Below are positions 1-5,405 of a stretch of DNA of 7,145 nt, piece by piece. The stretch's first letter is position 1; each line of letters opens with the position of its first letter. Under the pieces are notes generated by a model. That model worked only from the letters and a program-made list of their open reading frames with translations. It had not been told where the DNA came from and did no database searches. The translations under genes and the position numbers were made by a program. Source of the DNA: Methanobacteriota archaeon (GTDB lineage: Archaea > Halobacteriota > Methanosarcinia > Methanosarcinales > Methanoperedenaceae); the NCBI GenBank assembly GCA_018900975.1, contig JAHIFK010000301.1, positions 1 to 7,145 of the forward strand. Direction: 5' to 3'.

Positions 1-18
1 AGCAGAGCTGCGGGGCAT
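1..18 (-). repeat. REP-like element copy, cut by left edge
   Basis: Positions 1-15 (AGCAGAGCTGCGGGG) are an exact copy of positions 111-125, exactly 110 bp apart. Here the flanking core reads CGGGGCAT, one mismatch from the CGGGGTAT of the other copy. The left arm of its hairpin would lie outside the window, so only the right half is visible. It belongs with the elements at 107-128 and 632-664. Confidence 0.5.
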
Positions 19-42
19 GATTGCGCTGGCGCTTTGTAGTTT

Positions 43-50
43 CGGGGTAT
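43..50 (-). repeat. Solo ATACCCCG repeat core
   Basis: The octamer CGGGGTAT (ATACCCCG on the minus strand) is repeated exactly at 121-128 and, inverted, at 634-641. The bases beside it do not form the GC-rich hairpin seen at the other copies, so this may be a decayed element or a chance match. The rest of 1-132 contains no recognisable gene. Confidence 0.3.
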
Positions 51-106
51 GCTGAATCCCGAAGCATTGCTTTACAATGTCCATTTCTTGCATCGGTCTG
101 TCCCAA

Positions 107-128
107 CCGCAGCAGAGCTGCGGGGTAT
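107..128 (-). repeat. REP-like palindromic element
   Basis: On the minus strand the core ATACCCCG runs directly into a short hairpin with arms CCGCAG (107-112) and CTGCGG (118-123) and a 5-nt loop. An exact 15-bp copy of the right half lies at the window start. The same layout, a core followed by a small palindrome, recurs inverted at 632-664 on the other side of the hicBA remnant. It resembles REP or small MITE-type elements found in archaeal intergenic regions. It also marks the point where similarity to HicA stops. The family assignment is an inference from architecture. Confidence 0.5.
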
Positions 129-132
129 AACG

Positions 133-315
133 ATTAAGAATTAAATGCCTCAATAGACCTGGTTTTAATTCGTTATGTTTTGGAACAGATAATGTTACTT
201 TAGATCCTTATTTTCTCAGAACAACATGACTTCCAACCTGTCAGTGAGGAATCCAGCTTGCCCTTGAAAATGCTTTTATAGCTTCAATTCCTGAAATTAT
301 TGGGAGTTTGAACAT
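133..315 (-). pseudogene. hicA: HicA-type mRNA interferase toxin remnant (two in-frame stops)
   Basis: Reading leftward from an ATG at 313-315, which overlaps the hicB stop in the TGATG arrangement typical of cotranslated toxin-antitoxin pairs, the frame gives FKLPIISGIEAIKAF, then QVGSHVVLRK, then GSKVTLSVPKHNELKPGLLR. This is a recognisable HicA double-stranded-RNA-binding-like fold, including the GSH motif with the family's catalytic His. A TGA at 241-243 (codon 25) and a TAA at 208-210 (codon 36) interrupt it with no frame change. Each could arise by one substitution (for example CGA to TGA and GAA to TAA). Similarity ends around LRHLI, where a REP-like element begins, so the last 10-15 residues appear to be lost. 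HicA normally cleaves mRNA during stress; this copy should be inactive. Confidence 0.75.
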
Positions 316-533
316 CAGGCAACCACATCAACTATTCTGGCAGAGGGTCTGGTCAAATATGACTTAATTTCATCTTCACCCAACGACTCAATACATGCCT
401 GTATAGCTTCTTTGATGTTTTCCAGCGCCTCTTCAATTGTATCTCCCTGAGAAAAACAGCCTGGAAAGCTTGGGCAGCTAACTACATAGCCCCCGACTTC
501 TTCATCTTCTTCTATAACAACTTTAAGATGCAT
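315..533 (-). CDS. hicB: HicB family antitoxin
   Basis: A 72-residue protein with the compact HicB (partially degraded RNase H-like) domain along its whole length. It shows the family pattern YVVSCPSFPGCFSQGDT at residues 16-32, then an amphipathic helix EEALENIKEAIQACIESL. HicB binds and neutralises HicA. This short form has no C-terminal helix-turn-helix or ribbon-helix-helix, so direct promoter binding is not evident. The ATG at 531-533 has no Shine-Dalgarno sequence, but a TATA-like box about 27 bp upstream fits a leaderless transcript. The stop overlaps the start of the broken hicA gene, giving a hicB-hicA order. It is now an orphan antitoxin, because its local toxin carries two stops. 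It might still act on HicA toxins elsewhere in the genome. Family call is secure; present function is uncertain. Confidence 0.85.
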   Translation of the reverse strand: MHLKVVIEEDEEVGGYVVSCPSFPGCFSQGDTIEEALENIKEAIQACIESLGEDEIKSYLTRPSARIVDVVA

Positions 534-556
534 ATTAGTCTTTAATAGAGTTCGTA

Positions 557-564
557 CATAAATT
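557..564 (-). promoter_or_regulatory. Possible TATA box for hicB
   Basis: The minus strand reads AATTTATG here, centred about 27 bp before the hicB ATG, which would place transcription start almost on the start codon. This agrees with the missing Shine-Dalgarno sequence. The region is AT-rich throughout, so other boxes are possible, for example near 593-604. Confidence 0.3.
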
Positions 565-631
565 CTTTATGCTTGTTGTGGTTTAATCATTAAGTTTTTA
601 TAACAATTAAAGCATATAGCAGTCACCGACG

Positions 632-664
632 GTATACCCCGTACGTTGTACGAGGCCTGTATAC
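632..664 (+). repeat. REP-like palindromic element, inverted relative to 107-128
   Basis: GTATAC at 632-637 is repeated at 659-664 and, being self-complementary, can pair with it. Inside are CGTAC (640-644), a GTT loop and GTACG (648-652), plus CC pairing with GG at 654-655. The result is an imperfect stem with small bulges. The core ATACCCCG at 634-641 matches the minus-strand core at 121-128. The two copies enclose the hicBA remnant with their cores facing inward. It could alternatively act as a structured 3' end for transcripts crossing the gap between fae-hps and hicB. Confidence 0.5.
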
Positions 665-681
665 ACAGCGTTTTCCCCCAA

Positions 682-702
682 TTCCTGTTATACCTACAGG
701 AA
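682..702 (-). other. Second short hairpin downstream of fae-hps
   Basis: TTCCTGT (682-688) and ACAGGAA (696-702) form a perfect 7-bp inverted repeat around a 7-nt loop. It begins inside the U-run of the preceding terminator hairpin. It may serve as a backup terminator or protect the 3' end of the transcript. No U-run follows it, so it is probably not an independent terminator. Confidence 0.4.
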
Positions 703-729
703 AATTAGTATTCTCAATGAGAATACTAA
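699..729 (-). terminator. Hairpin plus U-run terminator of fae-hps, overlapping its stop codon
   Basis: TTAGTATTCTC (705-715) and GAGAATACTAA (719-729) form a perfect 11-bp stem closed by a 3-nt loop. In the minus-strand RNA the stem is followed at once by UUUU. The fae-hps stop codon (TAG, 726-728) lies inside the upstream arm. The layout matches a bacterial-type intrinsic terminator, although the stem is AT-rich. Archaeal RNA polymerase stops mainly at U-runs, and the stem may also stabilise the mRNA end. Confidence 0.6.
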
Positions 730-1694
730 AAGTCCGTCATTACTCTATACTGATCTATCTCAGGCTGCTTCATTTCTTCAATGAACTGCTCTGTCATAGA
801 ACGAACATCCTTTGCTTTGGTAATTGCGCGTCCCACCACAACGATATCTGCGCCTGCCTTGAGCGCATCCTTGACCGTTTCGACGCGGATGCCGCCAGCG
901 ACCGCAATAAGCATTCTGTCGGACAGTTTCTTCATTGCTGGTATGTCTGCCCAGGCATGTTCTGCCTTGCCTTCATTATCGATCGCCCTGTGTAGTTCGA
1001 CCACATCAGGTTTGACAGCCAGCGCTTTCAGGACAGAAAGCGGCTTTTCGACATTCAGCATGTCAATTATTGCATATATGCCAGTCTTCTTAGCTTCTTT
1101 AATGGCTTTTTCGATCGTGGAAACAGGCGCAAGTCCTGAAATAACCACTGCATCAGCCGTTGCATCTGCCACCATGCGCGCTTCCAGGTTGCCCGTGTCC
1201 AGGGTCTTCAGGTCAGCCACTATAAAGGCATTCGGGCGCACTTCCCGTATTGCCTGTACAACGTCGACGCCGTATCTCTTGATAAGCGGGGTTCCTGCCT
1301 CGATGATAAGATGATCGCTCTCCGGGATCTGCTTTAATATGCTCTTCACGGCATTGATGTCGGGAATGTCTATTGCCACCTGCAGGTATGGAGGATTCCA
1401 CAACCTGACAACCTTGAATCCCATTACCGGGTGCATGGTGCGGTCTTTCTCGTACATTACGGTCTTTGCATCCGGGAATCCCTGCATTGCCCTTTCTATT
1501 GCAAGCTTTGTTGCGCCGTAGTTGTACCGGTAGATCTTGTTGTAATCCTTTGCTTCAGGATGGATGAAAACACTGACGATGATAGAAAGATCTTCGATCT
1601 GGTCTTCAGGGATTATACCCTCCTGGACTGAATCTGCCACTGCCCTTGCCACTGCTGTCTGCGCAGGACCGAATATCTGGGCTGCCTGCGGCAT
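726..1694 (-). CDS. fae-hps: Fae-Hps bifunctional enzyme, downstream fragment: Fae C-terminal half plus hexulose-6-phosphate synthase
   Basis: This is the larger part of a gene that reads 726-1906 once a one-base frameshift near 1705 is repaired, giving about 393 residues, the usual length of archaeal Fae-Hps. Fragment residues 1-92 complete the formaldehyde-activating enzyme fold (KIYRYNYGATKLAIERAM). Residues from about 93 to the end form the 3-hexulose-6-phosphate synthase TIM barrel: DLKTLD at 161-166 (catalytic and metal site), ELHRAID at 233-239, and phosphate-binding AVAGG (264-268) and VVGRAIT (286-292). Hps interconverts hexulose 6-phosphate with ribulose 5-phosphate and formaldehyde. 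In archaea lacking the oxidative pentose pathway it supplies pentoses, and Fae captures the formaldehyde on tetrahydromethanopterin. Both act in the cytosol. The apparent ATG at 1692-1694 is internal and lacks a Shine-Dalgarno sequence. The end DQYRVMTDF is the normal C-terminus. Confidence 0.93.
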   Translation of the reverse strand: MPQAAQIFGPAQTAVARAVADSVQEGIIPEDQIEDLSIIVSVFIHPEAKDYNKIYRYNYGATKLAIERAMQGFPDAKTVMYEKDRTMHPVMGFKVVRLWNPPYLQVAIDIPDINAVKSILKQIPESDHLIIEAGTPLIKRYGVDVVQAIREVRPNAFIVADLKTLDTGNLEARMVADATADAVVISGLAPVSTIEKAIKEAKKTGIYAIIDMLNVEKPLSVLKALAVKPDVVELHRAIDNEGKAEHAWADIPAMKKLSDRMLIAVAGGIRVETVKDALKAGADIVVVGRAITKAKDVRSMTEQFIEEMKQPEIDQYRVMTDF

Positions 1695-1699
1695 GTTCT

Positions 1700-1906
1700 T
1701 TACCGTACCTTGGGCACTATTAATGTAGCCGGTTTCGTAAGCAGATTCGGTCTTATGACCGAAAGAAGGGGTGTGTGCCCCATTGATAGCTGCGTGAACC
1801 CGTTCGCAAATGCCTGTCCTACCGGACCGGTTTTTTCTCCAATGATAAGATCAATATGAGCCAGTTCTGGCTCTTCACCAATTAAAGCTTCGCCTACTAA
1901 AAACAC
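1700..1906 (-). CDS. fae-hps: Fae-Hps bifunctional enzyme, N-terminal fragment (formaldehyde-activating enzyme), frameshifted
   Basis: The first 67 residues are a typical Fae N-terminus: VGEALIG, ELAHIDL with the catalytic His17, GPVGQAFANG, then HTPLLSVIRPNL. Fae condenses formaldehyde with tetrahydromethanopterin to methylene-H4MPT. After IVPKV the frame hits TAA at 1700-1702. The family continues VTVKNM, and adding one A between 1706 and 1705 (GTACGG to GTAACGG) restores exactly V-T-V-K-N-M and joins the fragment at 726-1694. The start is GTG at 1904-1906, chosen because the family begins here and because GAGGT lies about 8 nt upstream. A TATA box at 1942-1949 completes the signal. The break is either a sequencing/assembly indel or a recent mutation. 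The absence of other damage favours the former. Confidence 0.9.
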   Translation of the reverse strand: MFLVGEALIGEEPELAHIDLIIGEKTGPVGQAFANGFTQLSMGHTPLLSVIRPNLLTKPATLIVPKVR

Positions 1907-1941
1907 TGTTTATACCTCTAGGCGTTAAATAGATAGTTTAG

Positions 1942-1949
1942 TAATTAAA
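1942..1949 (-). promoter_or_regulatory. Probable TATA box for fae-hps
   Basis: The minus strand reads TTTAATTA in the 83-bp gap between the DUF169 gene and fae-hps. A start about 25 bp downstream would fall near 1920, leaving a leader of roughly 14 nt that just contains the GAGGT ribosome binding site before the GTG start. No terminator with a U-run was found after the DUF169 gene, so some readthrough is possible. Confidence 0.4.
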
Positions 1950-1989
1950 CATATTTCTGGTATTTGATGTAATATTTGTAATTAATTTT

Positions 1990-3006
1990 TCATCCAGCTG
2001 CTTTTCGCTTTACCTTCTCCACTTCTTTCAGTATCGTATCAATACCCTCAACAACTAGCGCCTCGAACTTCTCTCCTCTCATACAGGCTCTGTTCAGGCT
2101 CTCTCCAAGTTCTATTGGAATCGCTATATCCACCCAGTTGTCGCGCGCCCTATGAAGCACGGGCGACTGAAGATATTCACGCGCTTTCTCGTTCGCTTTT
2201 GAAGAGGTTTCGCCATCTTTGAATTTAACCGGCACATGTAAAGTAAGTGATGTGATCTTCCCGTCTTTACTTTTTGGTGTGTAGAGCCGCACTATCTCTT
2301 CGCCGAACCTTCCAAAGAACTGGTCTGTGCCTTTTCCGAATCCAATTTTCTCGATAGCAGCAACCGCGCCTGCGGGTATGTCATCCATTATGCAGCCGCA
2401 CAGGGCGTTTGTGATCTCTTTCTCTTCCGTGCTGTCGGAAATGCGGATAAAATCATCAAGCGGGAAACCCATAACCATCTCATCGTCCCTGTAACCAGAG
2501 AACATGCGCGCCCCGTTACACAGGAGCGACAGGTTCACCTTTTTCTCCAGATATGGTATGGCGGTACACTCACCGCACACTGCGAACTCGCCTTTAAATC
2601 GAGCCTCTACTGGCTGTTTTTCATGCAGCTGTGAAAGTATTGTCGATACGCGCATGAGCTTCCTCGGCGTCCCGACGATCACTACAACATCCGGTTTTTT
2701 CTCAGTCTTCTCAAGTGGAGAGACGCTCACAAGTTTTGTGTTAGCAGGCTTGATCCTGGGATAGACATCCCCGTAGGATGGTTCAGTGAAGCCAAGCGCC
2801 AGTTCACCGCTAGTGCATGTGAGTTCCTCAACTCCAAAAACGAAGCTTTCACCGTACATTGCGCTTCTCCTTACCATTTCGCAAAAGCGCATGGGCTTTT
2901 TGTTCGTTTTTTGTTCGGAGTCGTCAGTTATTATCCTCACTGCCACTGGGGATGACGGCAGTTCGAAAAATTTCCTGAATTTGGATGAATTTTCTGAATA
3001 TTTCAT
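1990..3006 (-). CDS. DUF169 domain protein
   Basis: A 338-residue cytosolic-looking protein with no signal peptide or membrane segment. Residues about 5-240 match DUF169, an uncharacterised family common in anaerobic archaea and bacteria: PVAVRII near the N-terminus (20-26), FCEMVRR (41-47), VVVIVGTP (107-114), CGECTA (144-149), LLCNGAR (161-167), and a glycine-proline segment MGFPLDD (179-185). Cysteines cluster at 42, 64, 144, 147, 163, 203 and 205, which could bind a metal or an Fe-S cluster. Residues about 245-338 form a C-terminal region I do not recognise, ending in a Lys/Glu-rich helix. The gene begins 9 nt after the SepCysS-family gene and is very likely cotranscribed with it, which suggests a sulfur-related or tRNA-related role. 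The reaction is unknown. The start ATG is preceded by GAGGATTAGGA, a weak ribosome binding site. Confidence 0.8.
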   Translation of the reverse strand: MKYSENSSKFRKFFELPSSPVAVRIITDDSEQKTNKKPMRFCEMVRRSAMYGESFVFGVEELTCTSGELALGFTEPSYGDVYPRIKPANTKLVSVSPLEKTEKKPDVVVIVGTPRKLMRVSTILSQLHEKQPVEARFKGEFAVCGECTAIPYLEKKVNLSLLCNGARMFSGYRDDEMVMGFPLDDFIRISDSTEEKEITNALCGCIMDDIPAGAVAAIEKIGFGKGTDQFFGRFGEEIVRLYTPKSKDGKITSLTLHVPVKFKDGETSSKANEKAREYLQSPVLHRARDNWVDIAIPIELGESLNRACMRGEKFEALVVEGIDTILKEVEKVKRKAAG

Positions 3007-3015
3007 TTTTAATTC

Positions 3016-4203
3016 CTAATCCTCTACTTTTATCCCATTCGTGCGCGCAATATCCTTGAAAGCCTCTGCTACGTATTTCACCTGTTCCCATTTCAGCCCG
3101 TATGTATTTATCTTGAAATTCTTGCTCATTCCGGGATGAAGCCCGATGATCTTACGCTTCTTCAGTTCATGGTAAAGGAAATAACCTCTGCGCTTATCTT
3201 TTTCAGCCACCTCGTGCAACGGCAGGCTCTCGAAGTTCATGAGCGTATGCTGTTTGGGCTTGATTCCCATCTGGTGGAACCCTTCTATCTTCTCAAGCTC
3301 TCCCACGAAGTACTGCGCTTTCTTGACTTCTTCGTCCCAGAGCTTCACGCGTTCCACTACGGCGGGGAAAGATGCCATAAGCGTGGCGACAGGCGCGCCG
3401 AAAACCGGCGAGCAGCCGAACAATGCGACCTCTTTTTTCGTGAATCCCCTGCCGCTCCAATCGCCGCGGACTGTGGATTTATTGAATACCTTGTTCGTCC
3501 ATTCGAACGTGGTCGCAAGTATCCCCATGGGAGCTGAAGAAGCCCAGCTTTTGTGTCCTGATCCGCACAGGAAATCAACATGTAATTTTTTGCCGTCAAC
3601 AGGCATTATGCCAGATGAATATGCAGTATTTAACAGGAAAGGTACGCCGTATTCCTTGCATATGCGCCCGACTTTTTCAGCATCAGCCACATTACCATAC
3701 CTGTAATCCACATGCGTGAGAACTGCCATCGAAGGAAGTTTCCCTGTTTTTCTCTCAACTTCCTCGAATTTCCGGGCATATCCATCGATGTCTATCTCAA
3801 ATGTGGGGTAGCCATTGTGCGGCACTTCAACAACGTTCACTCTATTCGCTTCAGCCGCAAGATACGAGGTGTAATGCGCAAGTGAATCAAGCACTACCGT
3901 ATCCCCGGGTTCGCATACCATGTGCATGACAGCCCACTTCGCATGCCTGCATCCTGCTGTGAACCTGACATCGTCCATGTTCAGGAACTCAGCAATGTCC
4001 TGCGTCAGGTCATGCACCGGTGGATTTTCTACGAGGTCTACCCTTGATTCAAAACAGTAATCGCAAACAGAATAACCGTCCCCGAACTCAAGCAGGGCTT
4101 TTCTTGCCTCTGCTGTCAGCACGCCTCCGCGCTGTATTGGATGCACGTTCACGTATGTATCTGAAACACCGCGAGTGACATTCTTGTATTTTTTAGTGTC
4201 CAT
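3016..4203 (-). CDS. pscS: SepCysS family PLP enzyme (O-phosphoseryl-tRNA:Cys-tRNA synthase or paralogue)
   Basis: A 395-residue fold-type I PLP enzyme with SepCysS signatures: N-terminal VHPIQRGGVL, GDGYSVCDYC with the CxxC pair Cys47/Cys50, AHYTSY (109-114), the PLP lysine Lys218 in GSGHKSW, and a third conserved Cys264 in ALFGCSP. SepCysS converts phosphoseryl-tRNA(Cys), made by SepRS, to Cys-tRNA(Cys). The three cysteines carry a persulfide in the sulfur transfer, so this is the tRNA-dependent cysteine route of methanogens and relatives. Compared with the classical proteins as I remember them, several positions differ: AGCRHAKW (83-90) where NGAREGKF is usual, and NTAYSSG instead of NGAYSIG. 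It may therefore be a second, specialised paralogue. A thioredoxin-like gene ends 2 nt upstream and a DUF169 gene follows after 9 nt, a likely operon. No SepRS gene is in view. Confidence 0.85.
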   Translation of the reverse strand: MDTKKYKNVTRGVSDTYVNVHPIQRGGVLTAEARKALLEFGDGYSVCDYCFESRVDLVENPPVHDLTQDIAEFLNMDDVRFTAGCRHAKWAVMHMVCEPGDTVVLDSLAHYTSYLAAEANRVNVVEVPHNGYPTFEIDIDGYARKFEEVERKTGKLPSMAVLTHVDYRYGNVADAEKVGRICKEYGVPFLLNTAYSSGIMPVDGKKLHVDFLCGSGHKSWASSAPMGILATTFEWTNKVFNKSTVRGDWSGRGFTKKEVALFGCSPVFGAPVATLMASFPAVVERVKLWDEEVKKAQYFVGELEKIEGFHQMGIKPKQHTLMNFESLPLHEVAEKDKRRGYFLYHELKKRKIIGLHPGMSKNFKINTYGLKWEQVKYVAEAFKDIARTNGIKVED

Positions 4204-4205
4204 GC

Positions 4206-4457
4206 TTAGCTCTCACGTGACCCTATCTCTCTTAAAAGTTCCTCTCTTGATACACGACCCACGAGCACGACCTCTCCGTCGATAGCGACCGTAGGTACTG
4301 ACATGATGTTAAGTTCTGATGCCCGCTGCTTTCCTTCGGGATAGGAGATGTTTATTTCCTTGAATTTCAGGTTCTTCGGAAGTATTTCCATTATGAGAGC
4401 CCTTAACTGATGGCAATTATGACAGGTATCTGAATAGTAAAGTTCTAATGTGGTCAT
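4206..4457 (-). CDS. Thioredoxin/glutaredoxin-like small redox protein
   Basis: An 83-residue thioredoxin-fold protein. After the first beta strand (TTLELYYS) comes the redox pair Cys12/Cys15 in TCHNCHQL, then a helix, the strand LKFKEINI, and the cis-proline loop MSVPTVAI with Pro55, followed by DGEVVLVG and a last helix. It should reduce disulfides or persulfides in the cytosol. Small proteins of this kind in methanogens accept electrons from thioredoxin or glutaredoxin-like reductases. I chose ATG at 4455-4457 over the GTG nine bases upstream, because that GTG is itself part of GTGAT, a good match to the archaeal Shine-Dalgarno sequence GGTGAT placed 4 nt before the ATG. The stop lies 2 nt before the SepCysS start, so it may serve as reductant or sulfur carrier for that enzyme. 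That link is an inference from gene order. Confidence 0.85.
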   Translation of the reverse strand: MTTLELYYSDTCHNCHQLRALIMEILPKNLKFKEINISYPEGKQRASELNIMSVPTVAIDGEVVLVGRVSREELLREIGSRES

Positions 4458-4503
4458 TCTTATCACTTTTGATCTAATGGCATTAATCGGTTATGTTTGA
4501 GGC

Positions 4504-4510
4504 AATATTT
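4504..4510 (-). promoter_or_regulatory. Possible TATA box for the thioredoxin-SepCysS-DUF169 unit
   Basis: The 95-bp gap after arsM is AT-rich. AAATATT on the minus strand would put a start near 4482 and leave a 25-nt leader holding the GTGAT ribosome binding site. Another AT-rich stretch at 4534-4545 is an alternative. No terminator with a U-run is visible after arsM, so readthrough from the arsM unit cannot be excluded. Confidence 0.25.
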
Positions 4511-4552
4511 GAAATGTATCATGGTTTTTTATCAAATTAATTTTTGCTATTC

Positions 4553-5368
4553 TTATTTAATTCCCTGCACCTTTATGCTCACAATTGACTTCGCTATCTC
4601 TTTTAAAACATCCTGCGGTATATTGAATTTCTCAATAAATTCGCTTACGCCTGGATCGCTCAGTAGCTCTAAGTAATGCGATTCGTCCACTATCCTTACT
4701 TCCCTGAACCCTGCTTCTTTTATATCCCTGAGATACGCTTCTTTCAATATCGCACCTGAGATGCAGCCCAGGTAGCCTTCTACTGATCCTTTCAGGGCAT
4801 CGGGCAGTTCTTTTGTCAGCACCAGATCAGAAACCATGAGCCTGCCTCCGGATCTTAGCACCCTGTGGGCTTCTTTGAATACCTGCCTTTTATCAGGCGC
4901 AAGGTTGATCACGCAGTTGGAGATGATAGCATCCACGGAGTTATCAGCAGCAGGAAGGTTCTCTATCTCTCCAAGCCTGAACTCCACGTTGGTATAATTG
5001 CCTTTCTTTGCGTTCTCCCGTGCCCTGTCAAGCATATCAGGCGTCATGTCCACGCCTATGACCTTTCCTTCTTTTCCGACTTTATTTGCTGCAAGGAAGC
5101 AGTCAAATCCCGGACCTGATCCCAGGTCAAGCACAGTTTCTCCCTTTTTCAGGGATGCAAGCGCAACAGGATTCCCACAACCAAGACCCAGGTTTGCGCC
5201 TTCAGGCACGGATGAAAGTTCTTCATCACTATACCCTATCGTCTTGCTTACGTCATCCGGTCGGCTTGAACCGCAGCATGATGACGTCGGGGGGCAGCAT
5301 GGACCAGATGTTTTGGCTATCCTGCCATAACCTTCCCTTACAACTTTCTTTATTTCTTCCGGTTTCAT
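4553..5368 (-). CDS. arsM: Arsenite methyltransferase, ArsM family
   Basis: A 271-residue SAM-dependent methyltransferase with the ArsM layout. The N-terminal REGYGRIA helix is followed by cysteine pairs Cys24-Cys25 and Cys31-Cys32, then GYSDEELSSVPEGANLGLGC, the SAM motif I VLDLGSGPGFD (79-89), GVDMTP (105-110), NCVINL (151-156) and YLGCISGA (199-206). The three cysteines that bind As(III) in the family correspond to Cys64, Cys152 and Cys202, and all are present. It methylates arsenite with SAM in the cytosol, a detoxification or organoarsenical-producing activity. A strong ribosome binding site, TGGAGGAATAAT, directly precedes the ATG. It lies 37 bp downstream of a cysteine-rich AbrB-type regulator and is probably cotranscribed with it from the TATA box at 5711. 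No arsenite pump or ArsR gene is in the window. Confidence 0.9.
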   Translation of the reverse strand: MKPEEIKKVVREGYGRIAKTSGPCCPPTSSCCGSSRPDDVSKTIGYSDEELSSVPEGANLGLGCGNPVALASLKKGETVLDLGSGPGFDCFLAANKVGKEGKVIGVDMTPDMLDRARENAKKGNYTNVEFRLGEIENLPAADNSVDAIISNCVINLAPDKRQVFKEAHRVLRSGGRLMVSDLVLTKELPDALKGSVEGYLGCISGAILKEAYLRDIKEAGFREVRIVDESHYLELLSDPGVSEFIEKFNIPQDVLKEIAKSIVSIKVQGIK

Positions 5369-5405
5369 ATTATTCCTCCAATTTGTTAATATTCATCAAA
5401 TATGC

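Noticed and set aside
1..130. Continuation of the hicA frame to the left edge as extra coding sequence
   Set aside because: The frame stays open, but beyond codon 60 it reads through the REP-like repeat, has no HicA similarity, and follows two in-frame stops.
1..130. CRISPR array
   Set aside because: The repeats at 1-15 and 111-125 are only 15 bp, irregularly spaced with the partial core at 43-50, and part of palindromic elements also found at 632-664; there are no regular spacers.
717..1314. Plus-strand open frames at 717-995 and 781-1314
   Set aside because: They lie antisense to the conserved fae-hps gene, show low-complexity Ser/Ala-rich translations with no family similarity, and have no promoter or ribosome binding site.
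3136..3706. Plus-strand open frames over the SepCysS gene (3136-3537, 3239-3706)
   Set aside because: They are mirror frames of a strongly conserved minus-strand gene, with no recognisable domain or start signals.
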